From Jatrophihabitans telluris (GTDB taxonomy: Bacteria > Actinomycetota > Actinomycetes > Mycobacteriales > Jatrophihabitantaceae): a stretch of 64,000 nucleotides of DNA. Where the stretch lies: NCBI RefSeq assembly GCF_023516435.1, contig NZ_CP097332.1, positions 868,001 through 932,000 of the forward strand, written 5' to 3'. Below are positions 42,239 through 49,864 of the stretch, one piece after another. A program made the translations under genes and the position numbers. Under the pieces are notes generated by a model. The model did not search any database. It was not told the origin of the DNA and was given only the letters and a program-made list of their open reading frames with translations. Position 1 is the stretch's first letter, and the number at the start of each line of letters is the position of its first letter.

Positions 42239-42742
42239 ATGATCTGTGTGGGAGGACGAAGGCTCGCCGGGTTTGCGGCGGTTGGTTGCGTGGTGGCGGT
42301 GGCCTGGTCGATTTGGGCTGTAGTCCGCGGCGGTGATGTTGGCGGTCCGACCGGTTTTCTTGTAGGGATGCTGCTGGTGCTTGTGACGGGACTCGTTCTG
42401 GTCCGGCGTGGAGGTCCTCTGGAGGCCTGGCTTTGGCGCCACTCTCGATCCGCGAGTCAGGAGTTCATTGTTCCTCGCTCGGTTTCGGAGGTCATCGAGG
42501 CTTCGGCAGCGTTGGCGTCGCGCAAGCGCGGGTGGCGGTCAACCGTCAGCGACGGAGGCTGCGCGGTACTCACGACGGGGATGACCCCGTTTAGTTTGAA
42601 GAAGCGCATCGACGTCTCAGCGCGCTCCGTTGGTGACAGCGTAGGTTCGGTCGTTACGGTGGTGTCCGCGTCACCTCAGTTGTTCGACTGGGGCGAGAAC
42701 CGCCGGGTGGTGACGGACATCCGCCGTGAGCTACAAGGTTGA
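42239..42742 (+). CDS. Membrane-anchored orphan protein
   Basis: 167 aa from the ATG at 42239. Two TM segments (LAGFAAVGCVVAVAWSIWAVV; GFLVGMLLVLVTGLVLV) are followed by a cytoplasmic domain starting 'PRSVSEVIEASAALASRKRGWRSTV' and ending 'NRRVVTDIRRELQG'. Function is unknown. Confidence 0.6.
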   Translation: MICVGGRRLAGFAAVGCVVAVAWSIWAVVRGGDVGGPTGFLVGMLLVLVTGLVLVRRGGPLEAWLWRHSRSASQEFIVPRSVSEVIEASAALASRKRGWRSTVSDGGCAVLTTGMTPFSLKKRIDVSARSVGDSVGSVVTVVSASPQLFDWGENRRVVTDIRRELQG

Positions 42743-42752
42743 GGATTTAACA

Positions 42753-42945
42753 TGACGCGGGCCCTGGTGGGTCGTAGACGTTTCTCGGGCTGATGGCTTG
42801 AAATGATGGTCGCTCTGATAGCCCTGAGGAGAGCTCTTGAGCGAGACGCGGAGTACCGGGACGTTCACTCCGGAGCAGAAGATCGAGATCGTGTTGGCGA
42901 ATGGGTTGCGCTCGCGTCCCGAAGCTGACCACAGCCCAGCGCACA
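42753..42945 (+). mobile_element. IS3-family left end with truncated OrfA
   Basis: TGACGCGGGCCCTGGTGG at 42753 looks like an IS3 terminal repeat. GAGGAGAGCTC then precedes TTG at 42837 and the frame LSETRSTGTFTPEQKIEIVL, the start of an IS3 OrfA. After about 30 codons it runs into island repeat sequence, so the element is cut. It could be the missing other half of the OrfB remnant at 34.1-34.98 kb. Confidence 0.75.
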
Positions 42946-43206
42946 TGCCGCAGTGAGGGGCCTCCCTTCAGAGCGGGGCCACGTCCACTGATCTGCCTTC
43001 GTCATAGCGCGGCTCATCAGGTTGGTGCCCGGTCCGGCGACGAGGCGTCCACCACAAATTGCCCTACGGTCTCAAAGCCCAACGGGCGGGTCTGCCGGCG
43101 CCAGCATCTTCTGGATTCACAGTCGAAGGGCTGTTCATCCAACTTGTCTGAGCCCCTGCAAGCCGGATGGCTCCGTGAAGCGCGCGTCCGCTCATGCCGA
43201 TGACAG
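42940..43206 (+). repeat. Second copy of the 216-bp repeat (42990-43206)
   Basis: Nearly identical to 30883-31098, with only scattered substitutions and a 1-bp length difference. It is preceded by a CACATGCCGCAGTGAGGGGC site identical to that at 46920 and ends in CCGCTCATGCCGATGACAG. Confidence 0.92.
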
Positions 43207-43262
43207 TGCGGTGCAATGAGGTACTGTGCCCACCGCACACAGAATTGGGGTCGGTCCAGCTC

Positions 43263-43532
43263 ATGAGGTTCGACGACTTGCCGCAGGACGTTCGCACGCG
43301 GGTCGTCGCGCTCGCAAAGCGTGGAGCCTTGCACGATGATGCGCAGGTCGCAGACGCGAGCGTTGTGTGGGCGCGCGAACAGCGGTCACCGGGCGGCCGT
43401 GTCGCGGCCGGCGTAGGTGTGGCGATTGACTTCGTCATCTCCGGCCTGCTGGGCGGGGGAGGCGTGTCAACAGGCATATCCCTCTCGAAGCAGCGTGCGG
43501 CCAAGGCAATTCTTCGGGCTGCCGGGGAGTAG
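43263..43532 (+). CDS. Orphan protein of unknown function
   Basis: 89 aa from the ATG at 43263. A helical N-terminus (FDDLPQDVRTRVVALAKRGA) and a glycine-rich hydrophobic stretch (AAGVGVAIDFVISGLLGGGG) near the middle. No family assigned. Confidence 0.55.
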   Translation: MRFDDLPQDVRTRVVALAKRGALHDDAQVADASVVWAREQRSPGGRVAAGVGVAIDFVISGLLGGGGVSTGISLSKQRAAKAILRAAGE

Positions 43533-43562
43533 CCGCCGCGCGAGGATCTGCCGCGCGGATCG

Positions 43563-43766
43563 TTACGCGCGGCGTCGCCTCACATCGGATGCGCAGGCCA
43601 ACCAGTCAGGCCATGCTGCCGGTTCGGTCGGCTCTCCGTCCGGCATCAACTGAAGATCGCCAAGCAGCGTGATGAGGTCGTCGCCCACCCGCTCCGCGTA
43701 TCTGTTGAGGAACATAGACATTGCGTCGAATGCTTCGCGGTCGCTGAGACCGCCGGGCTGGGGCAC
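43563..43766 (-). CDS. Small conserved orphan protein
   Basis: 67 aa. 'LSDREAFDAMSMFLNRYAERVGDDLITLLGDLQLMPDGEPTEPAAWPDWLAC' (in order) resembles a small family of proteins I recall from many genomes with F-x-A-M-x-x-F-L-x-x-Y-W-E-R ... L-L-x-D-L ... P-A-x-W-x-D-W. These usually stand alone near toxin or immunity genes; function unknown. Confidence 0.65.
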   Translation of the reverse strand: MPQPGGLSDREAFDAMSMFLNRYAERVGDDLITLLGDLQLMPDGEPTEPAAWPDWLACASDVRRRRA

Positions 43767-43847
43767 ACGAACTAATTGTGCGCAACAGCCGGACCCAACT
43801 GCCCTGACATGCCGCGGATAGTGCGCGCCCTGCCGGTGAGCGAGTGT

Positions 43848-44099
43848 CTACGGCTCGTCCAGCGCGAGTTCCAACGCGTACTGCTGCGGACCAGGCACGG
43901 ACTCTCGAAAGCAGGAGACGTGGCAGAAGAACTGGTGGCCCTCGATATGCGGAGAGTTGTCAAGCCAGTGGCCTGGTGCGACTTGGAAAGCTCCGTCGCG
44001 CTTGGCCAGAAAGAGGAAGGCAGCGCCATCCGGGTCCTCGTCGGTGCGCCTGCCACACCAGATGCATGACGTCGGGTTGTCTGGTGCGGGTCGGGCCAT
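43848..44099 (-). CDS. Small zinc-binding-type orphan protein
   Basis: 83 aa. CIWCGR near the N-terminus and 'HQFFCHVSCFRE' near the C-terminus give a C-x2-C ... C-x3-C arrangement suited to one zinc. 'GHWLDNSPHIEGHQFFCHVSC' is similar to small proteins in other actinobacteria that I cannot name. TGCCG sites flank it (43830, 44157). Confidence 0.6.
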   Translation of the reverse strand: MARPAPDNPTSCIWCGRRTDEDPDGAAFLFLAKRDGAFQVAPGHWLDNSPHIEGHQFFCHVSCFRESVPGPQQYALELALDEP

Positions 44100-44108
44100 G
44101 CACTCAGG

Positions 44109-44594
44109 CTAGTGGCGCTGGGTGCGCCCGCCTCGGGCACCGCTCGACATCCGCAAATGCCGCGTTGACGGTCCTTCGGACGATGCGCAGATGCCGATGA
44201 CAGCGCATGCCCAGCGATCGGTCACCAGGCGGGAACGGTAAGTCGCGTGCGATTCGACCCAGGCACCTGTTGGTCGCTCAGCCCAGGGCTTGTCCTCGGG
44301 TTCGAACTCGCAGAGCTCGACGTGAACCGTTCCCGTGGACTCCCACTCCTGTCCCACGTACCGGGGTTCCAGGACAAGGTACGAGCCGGTCCGCGACTCG
44401 CGCTTGCCCTTGACGTCCCCACTGGCGGTCAACGGTTGGTCGAGCAGGACCACGCACGCCGGCAGTCGGTTCTGCTCGGGTATGAGCTTCGCGACCACCC
44501 CAGCGACCTCCGAGCGACCCCCAAGCCAATCGGGTTCGAACTCGTAGCCGCCGCTCACCGCAATGCGATCACCAGTGGTCGGAAGCACGTTCAC
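44109..44594 (-). CDS. Orphan protein whose C-terminus reads into repeat DNA
   Basis: 161 aa. The first 125 residues form a beta-rich domain ('VSGGYEFEPDWLGGRSEVAGVVAKLI', 'CVVLLDQPLTASGDVKG'). The last 35 (ICASSEGPSTRHLRMSSGAR...) are translated from two TGCCG-core sites at 44157-44200. The original stop codon therefore seems lost by recombination at the site. Confidence 0.55.
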   Translation of the reverse strand: MNVLPTTGDRIAVSGGYEFEPDWLGGRSEVAGVVAKLIPEQNRLPACVVLLDQPLTASGDVKGKRESRTGSYLVLEPRYVGQEWESTGTVHVELCEFEPEDKPWAERPTGAWVESHATYRSRLVTDRWACAVIGICASSEGPSTRHLRMSSGARGGRTQRH

Positions 44595-44691
44595 ATCGTC
44601 TCAGACGCTCAATCGGACGCCCGCTTCTGCCGCATGGTGCGCGGTCGTGCCGATGTGCGTGCGCCGAGCCGGCGCATGGGATTGTTACGTC

Positions 44692-45324
44692 GTGACTGCT
44701 CCAGAGGCGCTGAAGAGCGCGCTGCGAGACCGCCTAGGCCCGGCGCTGCGGGCGGCTGGCTTCAAGGGCTCTGCGCCGACGTGGGTCCTGGGCAGCCCTA
44801 CCGAGGACCGGGCCATCGTCAATGTTCAGTCGTCCGACTCGTCCTCAAGGGCGGAAACCCTGTTCACGGTCAACCTGGCCGTCGTGCCCCGCGCATGGTG
44901 GCGATGGGAGAGCCACAAGCTAGGTAAGACCGAGAACCGCACGGTCAAGGAGTACGACGGCCTGTGGCGTGAGCGGCTGCGCGCTCGTCAGCAGCAGGCA
45001 CTGGGCCGACCTGAATGGTGGTCGGTCACTGACCAAGCGTCGGCGCACCACGCGGTCGATGACGTTGTCGCACAGATGGAGAACGGGGCAACCGCTCACC
45101 TTCGGGCTTTGGTTGAGCCGGGAGCCATGTTGGCTGCCGCCCGCACCGGCCGACTCGGACACGTCATCTTTGATACCCGTGGCGCGGTTGCCGTGCTGCT
45201 GACCGAGAATGGTGCGAGCGGCGAGCTGTTCGCACTTCTCGACGAACTCGAAACACTCGGAGACGCTCGAATGCGCTCGATCTTCTGGCCGATGGCCCAA
45301 TGGTGTCGCGAGGCCGTCCGGTAG
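44692..45324 (+). CDS. DUF4304 domain protein
   Basis: 210 aa from the GTG at 44692. 'ALKSALRDRLGPALRAAGFKGSAPTWVLG' and 'AETLFTVNLAVVPRAWW' match the DUF4304 layout (helix, G-F-K/R-x, then F-x-V-N-L). DUF4304 members are often encoded singly near polymorphic toxins and are suspected immunity proteins. It lies directly upstream of the large tandem array. Confidence 0.75.
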   Translation: MTAPEALKSALRDRLGPALRAAGFKGSAPTWVLGSPTEDRAIVNVQSSDSSSRAETLFTVNLAVVPRAWWRWESHKLGKTENRTVKEYDGLWRERLRARQQQALGRPEWWSVTDQASAHHAVDDVVAQMENGATAHLRALVEPGAMLAAARTGRLGHVIFDTRGAVAVLLTENGASGELFALLDELETLGDARMRSIFWPMAQWCREAVR

Positions 45325-45346
45325 CTAAGTCAGAACCATCCGATCA

Positions 45347-46022
45347 TGCCGCTGGTCGGGCGCGGAGAGATAGCGTCCGACTTTGCCGCTGGTCGGGCGC
45401 GGAGAGATAGCGTCCGACTTTGCCGCTGGTCGGCGCGGTAGACATAGCGTCCGACTTTGCCGCTGGTCGGGCGCGGTAGACATAGCGTCCGACTTTGCCG
45501 CTGGTCGGCGCGGTAGACATAGCGTCCGACTTTGCCGCTGGTCGGCGCGGTAGACATAGCGTCCGACTCTGCCGCTGGTCGGCGCGGTAGACATAGCGTC
45601 CGACTCTGCCGCTGGTCGGGCGCGGTAGACATAGCGTCCGACTCTGCCGCTGGTCGGGCGCGGTAGACATAGCGTCCGACTTTGCCGCTGGTCGGGCGCG
45701 GAAGACATAGCGTCCGACTCTGCCGCTGGTCGGGCGCGGAAGACATAGCGTCCGACTCTGCCGCTGGTCGGGCGCGGAAGACATAGCGTCCGACTCTGCC
45801 GCTGGTCGGGCGCGGTAGACATAGCGTCCGACTCTGCCGCTGGTCGGGCGCGGTAGACATAGCGTCCGACTCTGCCGCTGGTCGGGCGCGGAAGACATAG
45901 CGTCCGACTCTGCCGCTGGTCGGGCGCGGAGAGATAGCGTCCGACTTTCCGCTGGTCGGGCGCGGAGAGATAGCGTCCGACTTTGCCGCTGGGCGGGTCG
46001 CTACGCTCGACTGCATCTGCCG
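45347..46022 (+). repeat. Tandem array of about 17 hairpin units, 36-38 bp each
   Basis: Units start at 45347, 45384, 45421, 45458, 45496, 45533, 45570, 45607, 45645, 45683, 45721, 45759, 45797, 45835, 45873, 45911 and 45948. Each begins TGCCGCTGGTCGG (one TCCGC) and ends CGTCCGACTC or TT. Arms GTCGGGCG and CGTCCGAC pair with one G-U; the loop varies (CGGAGAGATAG, CGGTAGACATAG, CGGAAGACATAG). A variant unit with a different hairpin (45984-46022) closes the array. There are no spacers, so it is not CRISPR. Confidence 0.95.
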
Positions 46023-46055
46023 CTCACAGTGCGCGGGTATGCCGAATAGGGCGAG

Positions 46056-46427
46056 TCAGTTGAAATAGCTGATGTGCGGGTCGCACGGCTCGGTCGAGGA
46101 CACAAGCAAGCGGGCGTTGTCGGGTTTCGACTTGAAGTTGATGAGGAGGCAGCCGAGTTGCTTTCCGGAGGACACTTCGACATGCATCTGCTCTGGAACA
46201 TCGTTTATGTCTGCCAAGATCGACGCCGATTGGCCGGGCAACAGCCTCGCAACGTCTGTTCTGGACAGGTGATAGTTCCAGAGCACCACGGCGGTCTGGG
46301 TGTCATTGATGAACTTGATGTAGTAATCCTGCTCGCCGTCCCATTGGGCACCGCAGGCGCTCAGCAAGGTCGCGCACGCGACGGCGGCAGCGAGGCGAGG
46401 CGCCGCGCCACAACGAGCGAACACCAC
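46056..46427 (-). CDS. Small putative lipoprotein
   Basis: 123 aa. 'AAAVACATLLSACGAQ' is a signal peptide with lipobox LSAC. The mature 95 residues have a beta pattern ('YYIKFINDTQTAVVLWNYHLSR', 'SASILADINDVPEQMHVEVS') and two further cysteines. Function unknown. Confidence 0.65.
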   Translation of the reverse strand: MVFARCGAAPRLAAAVACATLLSACGAQWDGEQDYYIKFINDTQTAVVLWNYHLSRTDVARLLPGQSASILADINDVPEQMHVEVSSGKQLGCLLINFKSKPDNARLLVSSTEPCDPHISYFN

Positions 46428-46507
46428 CTCGAACTTCGTTTCACACGCTGACCTTACCCGGGTGCGCCCTGCCGACCTCGGCTCGGCAATGTCCGCAATT
46501 GCCGCAG

Positions 46508-46882
46508 TCAGTGGATGTCGATTGCTGCGCGAAGTTCGGCACCTGAGGTGACGACCACAATGCCTTCGCCCAGCCCCTCGGGTCGCTGCTCTCGTTGGCT
46601 TGGGCCAGTTACGCAGATTGGCCCATCGATCGGGAGGATTACCCAGTTTGCGGACTTAGCGCCGGTCACGAGGAGGTCCCATGGGTCCGTCCCGGAGATG
46701 TGGTTGGCCATCATCCCGTCGTCGCTGAGGTAGATGTCGGCTGCTCCGTCGCCGATCTCGATGCGCAGGAACGCTCCCCTACGTTCCGCGATGTGGGGTG
46801 CCAACACCGCGAGCATTTCCGATCGACGGCTCCCTGCAGACTCCCCAGCGATGAAGCCCTGGAAGAACAAGTCATAGGACAC
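46508..46882 (-). CDS. Orphan immunity-like protein
   Basis: 124 aa from the GTG at 46882 (VSYDLFFQGFIAGE). The 'M-S-Y-D-L-x-F' opening and the alternation of strands ('FLRIEIGDGAADIYLSDDGM', 'WVILPIDGPICVTGP') recall small immunity-type families, but I cannot name one. TGCCG sites lie at both borders (46497, 46922). Confidence 0.55.
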   Translation of the reverse strand: MSYDLFFQGFIAGESAGSRRSEMLAVLAPHIAERRGAFLRIEIGDGAADIYLSDDGMMANHISGTDPWDLLVTGAKSANWVILPIDGPICVTGPSQREQRPEGLGEGIVVVTSGAELRAAIDIH

Positions 46883-46914
46883 GCGCCCAGCCTCCCATAG
46901 GCCCACCGCCGTCG

Positions 46915-47170
46915 CACGCACATGCCGCAGTGAGGGGCCTCCCTTCGGAACGGGCCCCCCTCCAGTGATCTGCCTTCGTCTTGGCGCGGCTCATAAGGTT
47001 GGTGCCCGGTCCGGCGACGAGGCCTCCGCAACAAATTGCGCCACGGTATCGCTGCCTGATGTGCGGCATGGCGTGCTGGCGAAAACCGCGTCTTGTGTGA
47101 ACAGGCGCAGAGGCCATCCTCCACCTGACGGCGAGTCTCTTCAGCCATACACCCCCGTGAGGCTCGGTTC
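46915..47170 (+). repeat. Dispersed approximately 80-bp repeat (46967-47046) plus TGTGAACA segment
   Basis: Starts with CACATGCCGCAGTGAGGGGC as at 42945. It continues GATCTGCCTTCGTCTTGGCG ... GCAACAAATTGCGCCACGG, then GATGTGCGGCATGGCGTGCTGG and TGTGTGAACAGGCGCAG, which links it to the 27.5/40.25 kb repeat type. The rest up to 47313 shows nothing identifiable. Confidence 0.85.
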
Positions 47171-47313
47171 GCGCATGCCGGCGCTCTGCGGTCCCCACAT
47201 GGCTCAGGAGACCGGACTGCCCTCGGCCCCCGACGTCGCTTGCCGTGAGGTGGGCGTGTGGAAGGACACGGCAGTGGCACTAACAGTCGTCAACCAATAA
47301 TCGCAACGAATCT

Positions 47314-47769
47314 GTGTGCGCTGTCGCGCTGTTACTTGCGTTGATCGGCGGGATCATGCTTTCAAGCGGCGAAGATTGCGGCCACTATCTGATCGTTGCC
47401 GCCATTCCCATCGGTGTGGCCGGAGGAGCGATCGGGCGCAGCGAGCCTCGCCGAGCTAGATTGAGTTTAGATAGGTGGTGGCGGTCGTTCCTACTCGAAG
47501 CGAGGCCAACGATGACGGTGGATGCGAGCGCTCGGTGCCCGCACTGCGGGAGTAGCCAGTGGGAACGCCAGCAGGTACTCGCGAACGGGTACTACGTTTC
47601 GCTTAATGCCAGGTGTAGCGACTGCGGGACGGTCTGGGCGCTGCCCACGATTGAAGCCCGCGAGCGGCAGTCCGCCGAGACGACAGCTAGAGCGTTTGAC
47701 GAGGTAGAACGTCGCAACCGCGAACTCGCTGCGCACTTCAACGACTCCCGAAGCAAGGCCGGTGAATGA
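47314..47769 (+). CDS. Membrane protein with zinc-ribbon domain
   Basis: 151 aa, GTG start. An N-terminal hydrophobic part has two TM segments (VALLLALIGGIMLSS; YLIVAAIPIGVAGGAIG). Then a cytoplasmic zinc ribbon (RCPHCGSS ... ARCSDCGTVW) and a C-terminal helix rich in Arg/Glu follow. Unknown function. Confidence 0.55.
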   Translation: MCAVALLLALIGGIMLSSGEDCGHYLIVAAIPIGVAGGAIGRSEPRRARLSLDRWWRSFLLEARPTMTVDASARCPHCGSSQWERQQVLANGYYVSLNARCSDCGTVWALPTIEARERQSAETTARAFDEVERRNRELAAHFNDSRSKAGE

Positions 47770-47866
47770 TCCGCTCATGCCGCTGGTTGAGCGCGGAAGA
47801 GACAGCGTGCGACTCTGCGGCGATCCGCTCGCGCCGGATGACGGATGTAACGGAAGGATTGACGTT

Positions 47867-48070
47867 ATGCCGCCCAAGCCGCGATATCGACTCACCGCCC
47901 GTTCTGTAGCACTCACCCGTGCCGGATGGACGATCTGTGTTGTCGCCCTGCTCCTTGCCCTGGCAGGGATCGCTCTCGCGATCGGCGGCAGTCGCATAGG
48001 TGGCACGCTTATGGTCCTGGCGGGCATGACGATCGCGCTGACTGCGTTTCTGGCCTTGGGTAAGGAGTGA
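47867..48070 (+). CDS. Small two-TM membrane protein (intact twin of 32527-32730)
   Basis: 67 aa from the ATG at 47867, preceded by AAGGATT. 'MPPKPRYRLTARSVALTRAG' leads into TM1 'WTICVVALLLALAGIALAIG' and TM2 'GTLMVLAGMTIALTAFLALG'. A twin with a nonsense codon lies 15 kb away in the same orientation. The duplicated block begins close upstream and extends through the TGCCG sites downstream. Confidence 0.75.
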   Translation: MPPKPRYRLTARSVALTRAGWTICVVALLLALAGIALAIGGSRIGGTLMVLAGMTIALTAFLALGKE

Positions 48071-48089
48071 ATTGCCGAGTAGCGCGCTC

Positions 48090-48246
48090 GCACGCGTCTG
48101 CCGCTCGTCGGTCGCGGCGCTGTGAACGCCCGATCATGCCGCTGGCCGGGCTCGGCCCCCTCCAGTGATCTGCCTTCGTCATGGCGCGGCTCATCAGGCC
48201 GGTGCCCGGTCCGGCGACGAGGCGCGCGTAACAAGTTGCCCTACGG
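48090..48246 (+). repeat. TGCCG sites and dispersed approximately 80-bp repeat (48167-48246)
   Basis: TCTGCCGCTCGTCGGTCGCGG and CGATCATGCCGCTGGCCGGG are followed by GATCTGCCTTCGTCATGGCG ... AACAAGTTGCCCTACGG, the same orientation as all other copies. Confidence 0.85.
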
Positions 48247-48362
48247 TTTCGCTGGCTTTTGTAGGCATGAACCGCTCGGCCGAACCGTCTGTGAGGGCGA
48301 ACAGCTGCGCGCGCGGCTCGATACTCCACCGCTTCCAGAACCAAGGCCGACACGATCCAGCC

Positions 48363-48434
48363 TCGCTCCGTCGCTCCGTCGCTCCGTCGCTCCGTCGCTC
48401 CGTCGCTCCGTCGCTCCGTCGCTCCGTCGCTCGG
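48363..48434 (+). repeat. 8-bp tandem repeat (TCGCTCCG), nine copies
   Basis: Eight perfect units and a ninth ending TCGG lie 76 bp upstream of the 48510 gene. Being 8 bp it is not a codon multiple, so copy-number change would shift any frame read through it. Confidence 0.95.
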
Positions 48435-48509
48435 AGTACGGTTACGCGGTGCGCGATCTCCCGGTAACCGTGACCCACGACATTGCCGGTCGATTCAGAG
48501 GGATGGCGA

Positions 48510-48821
48510 ATGCTTGACGGAACCCCGGCGTCCGAGATCAGATGCGATCGCCAGACTGGCATATTCGGCGCGTTGCGTCGCCTGACGGTCTTCGTAGACG
48601 AGGTGGCGGTCGCGAAGATCGGACTCCGGAAAATGAGGGCACGCGTGAAGGTCGAACCTGGCAGCCACAAGGTGCGCGTCGCGAGCGGCTCCGCGTCCAG
48701 CGGCACCTTGAACGTCGACGTACCGACCGGGGCCGAGGTCCGATTGGTCGTCCTTCCTGGGGTGAGGCCAGCGGGCACCGAATATGACAAGTCAACGTTT
48801 TACACGCTAGAAGAGTTGTAG
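48510..48821 (+). CDS. Small beta-rich orphan protein
   Basis: 103 aa from the ATG at 48510. 'RLTVFVDEVAVAKIGLRKMRARVKVEPGSHKVRVASGSASSGTLNVDVP' (in order) reads as alternating beta strands of a small sandwich, similar in spirit to PEGA-like domains. Cytoplasmic. It is followed 5 bp later by the next gene, so they form a pair. Confidence 0.6.
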   Translation: MLDGTPASEIRCDRQTGIFGALRRLTVFVDEVAVAKIGLRKMRARVKVEPGSHKVRVASGSASSGTLNVDVPTGAEVRLVVLPGVRPAGTEYDKSTFYTLEEL

Positions 48822-48826
48822 GTACG

Positions 48827-49072
48827 GTGACGAGCGACGAACCCAAGCACACCGGCGGGAAAGAGCTGAGGGAGCGACGCGAGGACCGCCGCAGGGAGAT
48901 GCTCAGATTTTTCCTAGCCGCCATGACTTTGGCATGTTTCGGTCTTGCCAAATTTGCCACCTCCGGCACGTCTGCCGTCAGCCTCGCGTTGTTTGTGCTC
49001 GGGTGCATTTCCGGTTTGATCCTGATAGGGCTTCTTTGGTCTAAGCGGGGAGAACGCGATCCAAACAGGTAG
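48827..49072 (+). CDS. Small two-TM membrane protein
   Basis: 81 aa, GTG start. The first 27 residues are highly charged (KHTGGKELRERREDRRREML), then TM1 'FFLAAMTLACFGLAKFATSG' and TM2 'SLALFVLGCISGLILIGLLW'. Probably co-transcribed with the 48510 gene. Confidence 0.6.
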   Translation: MTSDEPKHTGGKELRERREDRRREMLRFFLAAMTLACFGLAKFATSGTSAVSLALFVLGCISGLILIGLLWSKRGERDPNR

Positions 49073-49090
49073 GGCAATGGGGCAGCCGCG

Positions 49091-49130
49091 TTCTTTGGCG
49101 ACGAGGCGTCCGCAACGCATTACCCCACGG
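49091..49130 (+). repeat. Partial copy of the dispersed repeat
   Basis: TTTGGCGACGAGGCGTCCGC followed by AACGCATTACCCCACGG matches the right half of the approximately 80-bp repeat. A further partial copy is at 49748-49781 (GACGAGGGCGTCCGCAACAA, TTGCCCTACGG). Confidence 0.75.
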
Positions 49131-49587
49131 CCTCACCGTTCAATCCAATGCGACCGCCGCTGGCGTAAACGGGTTCGAGGCAAAGAGCCATGGGCGCACG
49201 TCCAGTCCAGCGCCGGCCTGCCGACGGCGCGCACTCAGCCCGTTTTACGTGGACGGAGTCGGTGGTGAGCAGACTCGACAACGGGCGCACCGGCCCTCCG
49301 ACCACGAAACCAACGACGACGTCAGCGGGCCGCGTGCCAAGGAAGAGTGCGACACCTCCGAACGCGACGACGATTGAGGCGAGTCCAACCGTCACCCACG
49401 GAGGGGAAAGCGTGCGAGCCCACCTTGCCGAGTCTTTGGCTAAGGAGTACGCGCCCGCCCCCACAAAGCGAAGGTGAGGAAGGCCCACAAGCTCACTCGA
49501 AGAACTCCCCGTGTCGACCCGGTTATAGGAACGCGCTCGTTTCCAACCTAAGCTAGAACGCCACGGGCTGCGTGGCAAAACGATCAT
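49120..49587 (-). CDS. Possible membrane protein
   Basis: Up to 155 aa with one or two hydrophobic segments ('WVTVGLASIVVAFGGVALFLGT', 'VVVGFVVGG'). The N-terminal 45 residues are basic and unconvincing, so the true start may be further in. No family recognised. Confidence 0.35.
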   Translation of the reverse strand: MIVLPRSPWRSSLGWKRARSYNRVDTGSSSSELVGLPHLRFVGAGAYSLAKDSARWARTLSPPWVTVGLASIVVAFGGVALFLGTRPADVVVGFVVGGPVRPLSSLLTTDSVHVKRAECAPSAGRRWTGRAPMALCLEPVYASGGRIGLNGEAVG

Positions 49588-49864
49588 GCCACGGTCTGGC
49601 CCACTGCGCCTATACCGGCATGTCCCTCCTGGGGGTTACTCGCGCGTTTCGACGTTGTGTCCGAGGGGTGGGATGCAGGAACCTATACGGCCGAACGAGA
49701 AGATGGATGAGAAGCCGAAGAGCGTTCGCGGCCCGTCAGCTGAAAGGGCGACGAGGGCGTCCGCAACAAATTGCCCTACGGTTCATCGCCGGAATGTGTG
49801 GCTTGGTGCTGGGGGTCCCCCGGGTGCGTACGCTAAGCCAACATATGCCGGTAAGGAGCCTCTT

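Noticed and set aside
45330-46016. Protein made of repeated DAMSTAPDQRQSRTLC-type units (three overlapping minus-strand frames)
   Set aside because: These are translations of the hairpin tandem array in open frames; unit length of 37-38 bp breaks the frame and no domain or start signal supports coding.
45347-46022. CRISPR array
   Set aside because: Repeats are contiguous with no unique spacers, the unit is 36-38 bp including the hairpin, and no cas genes are in the window.
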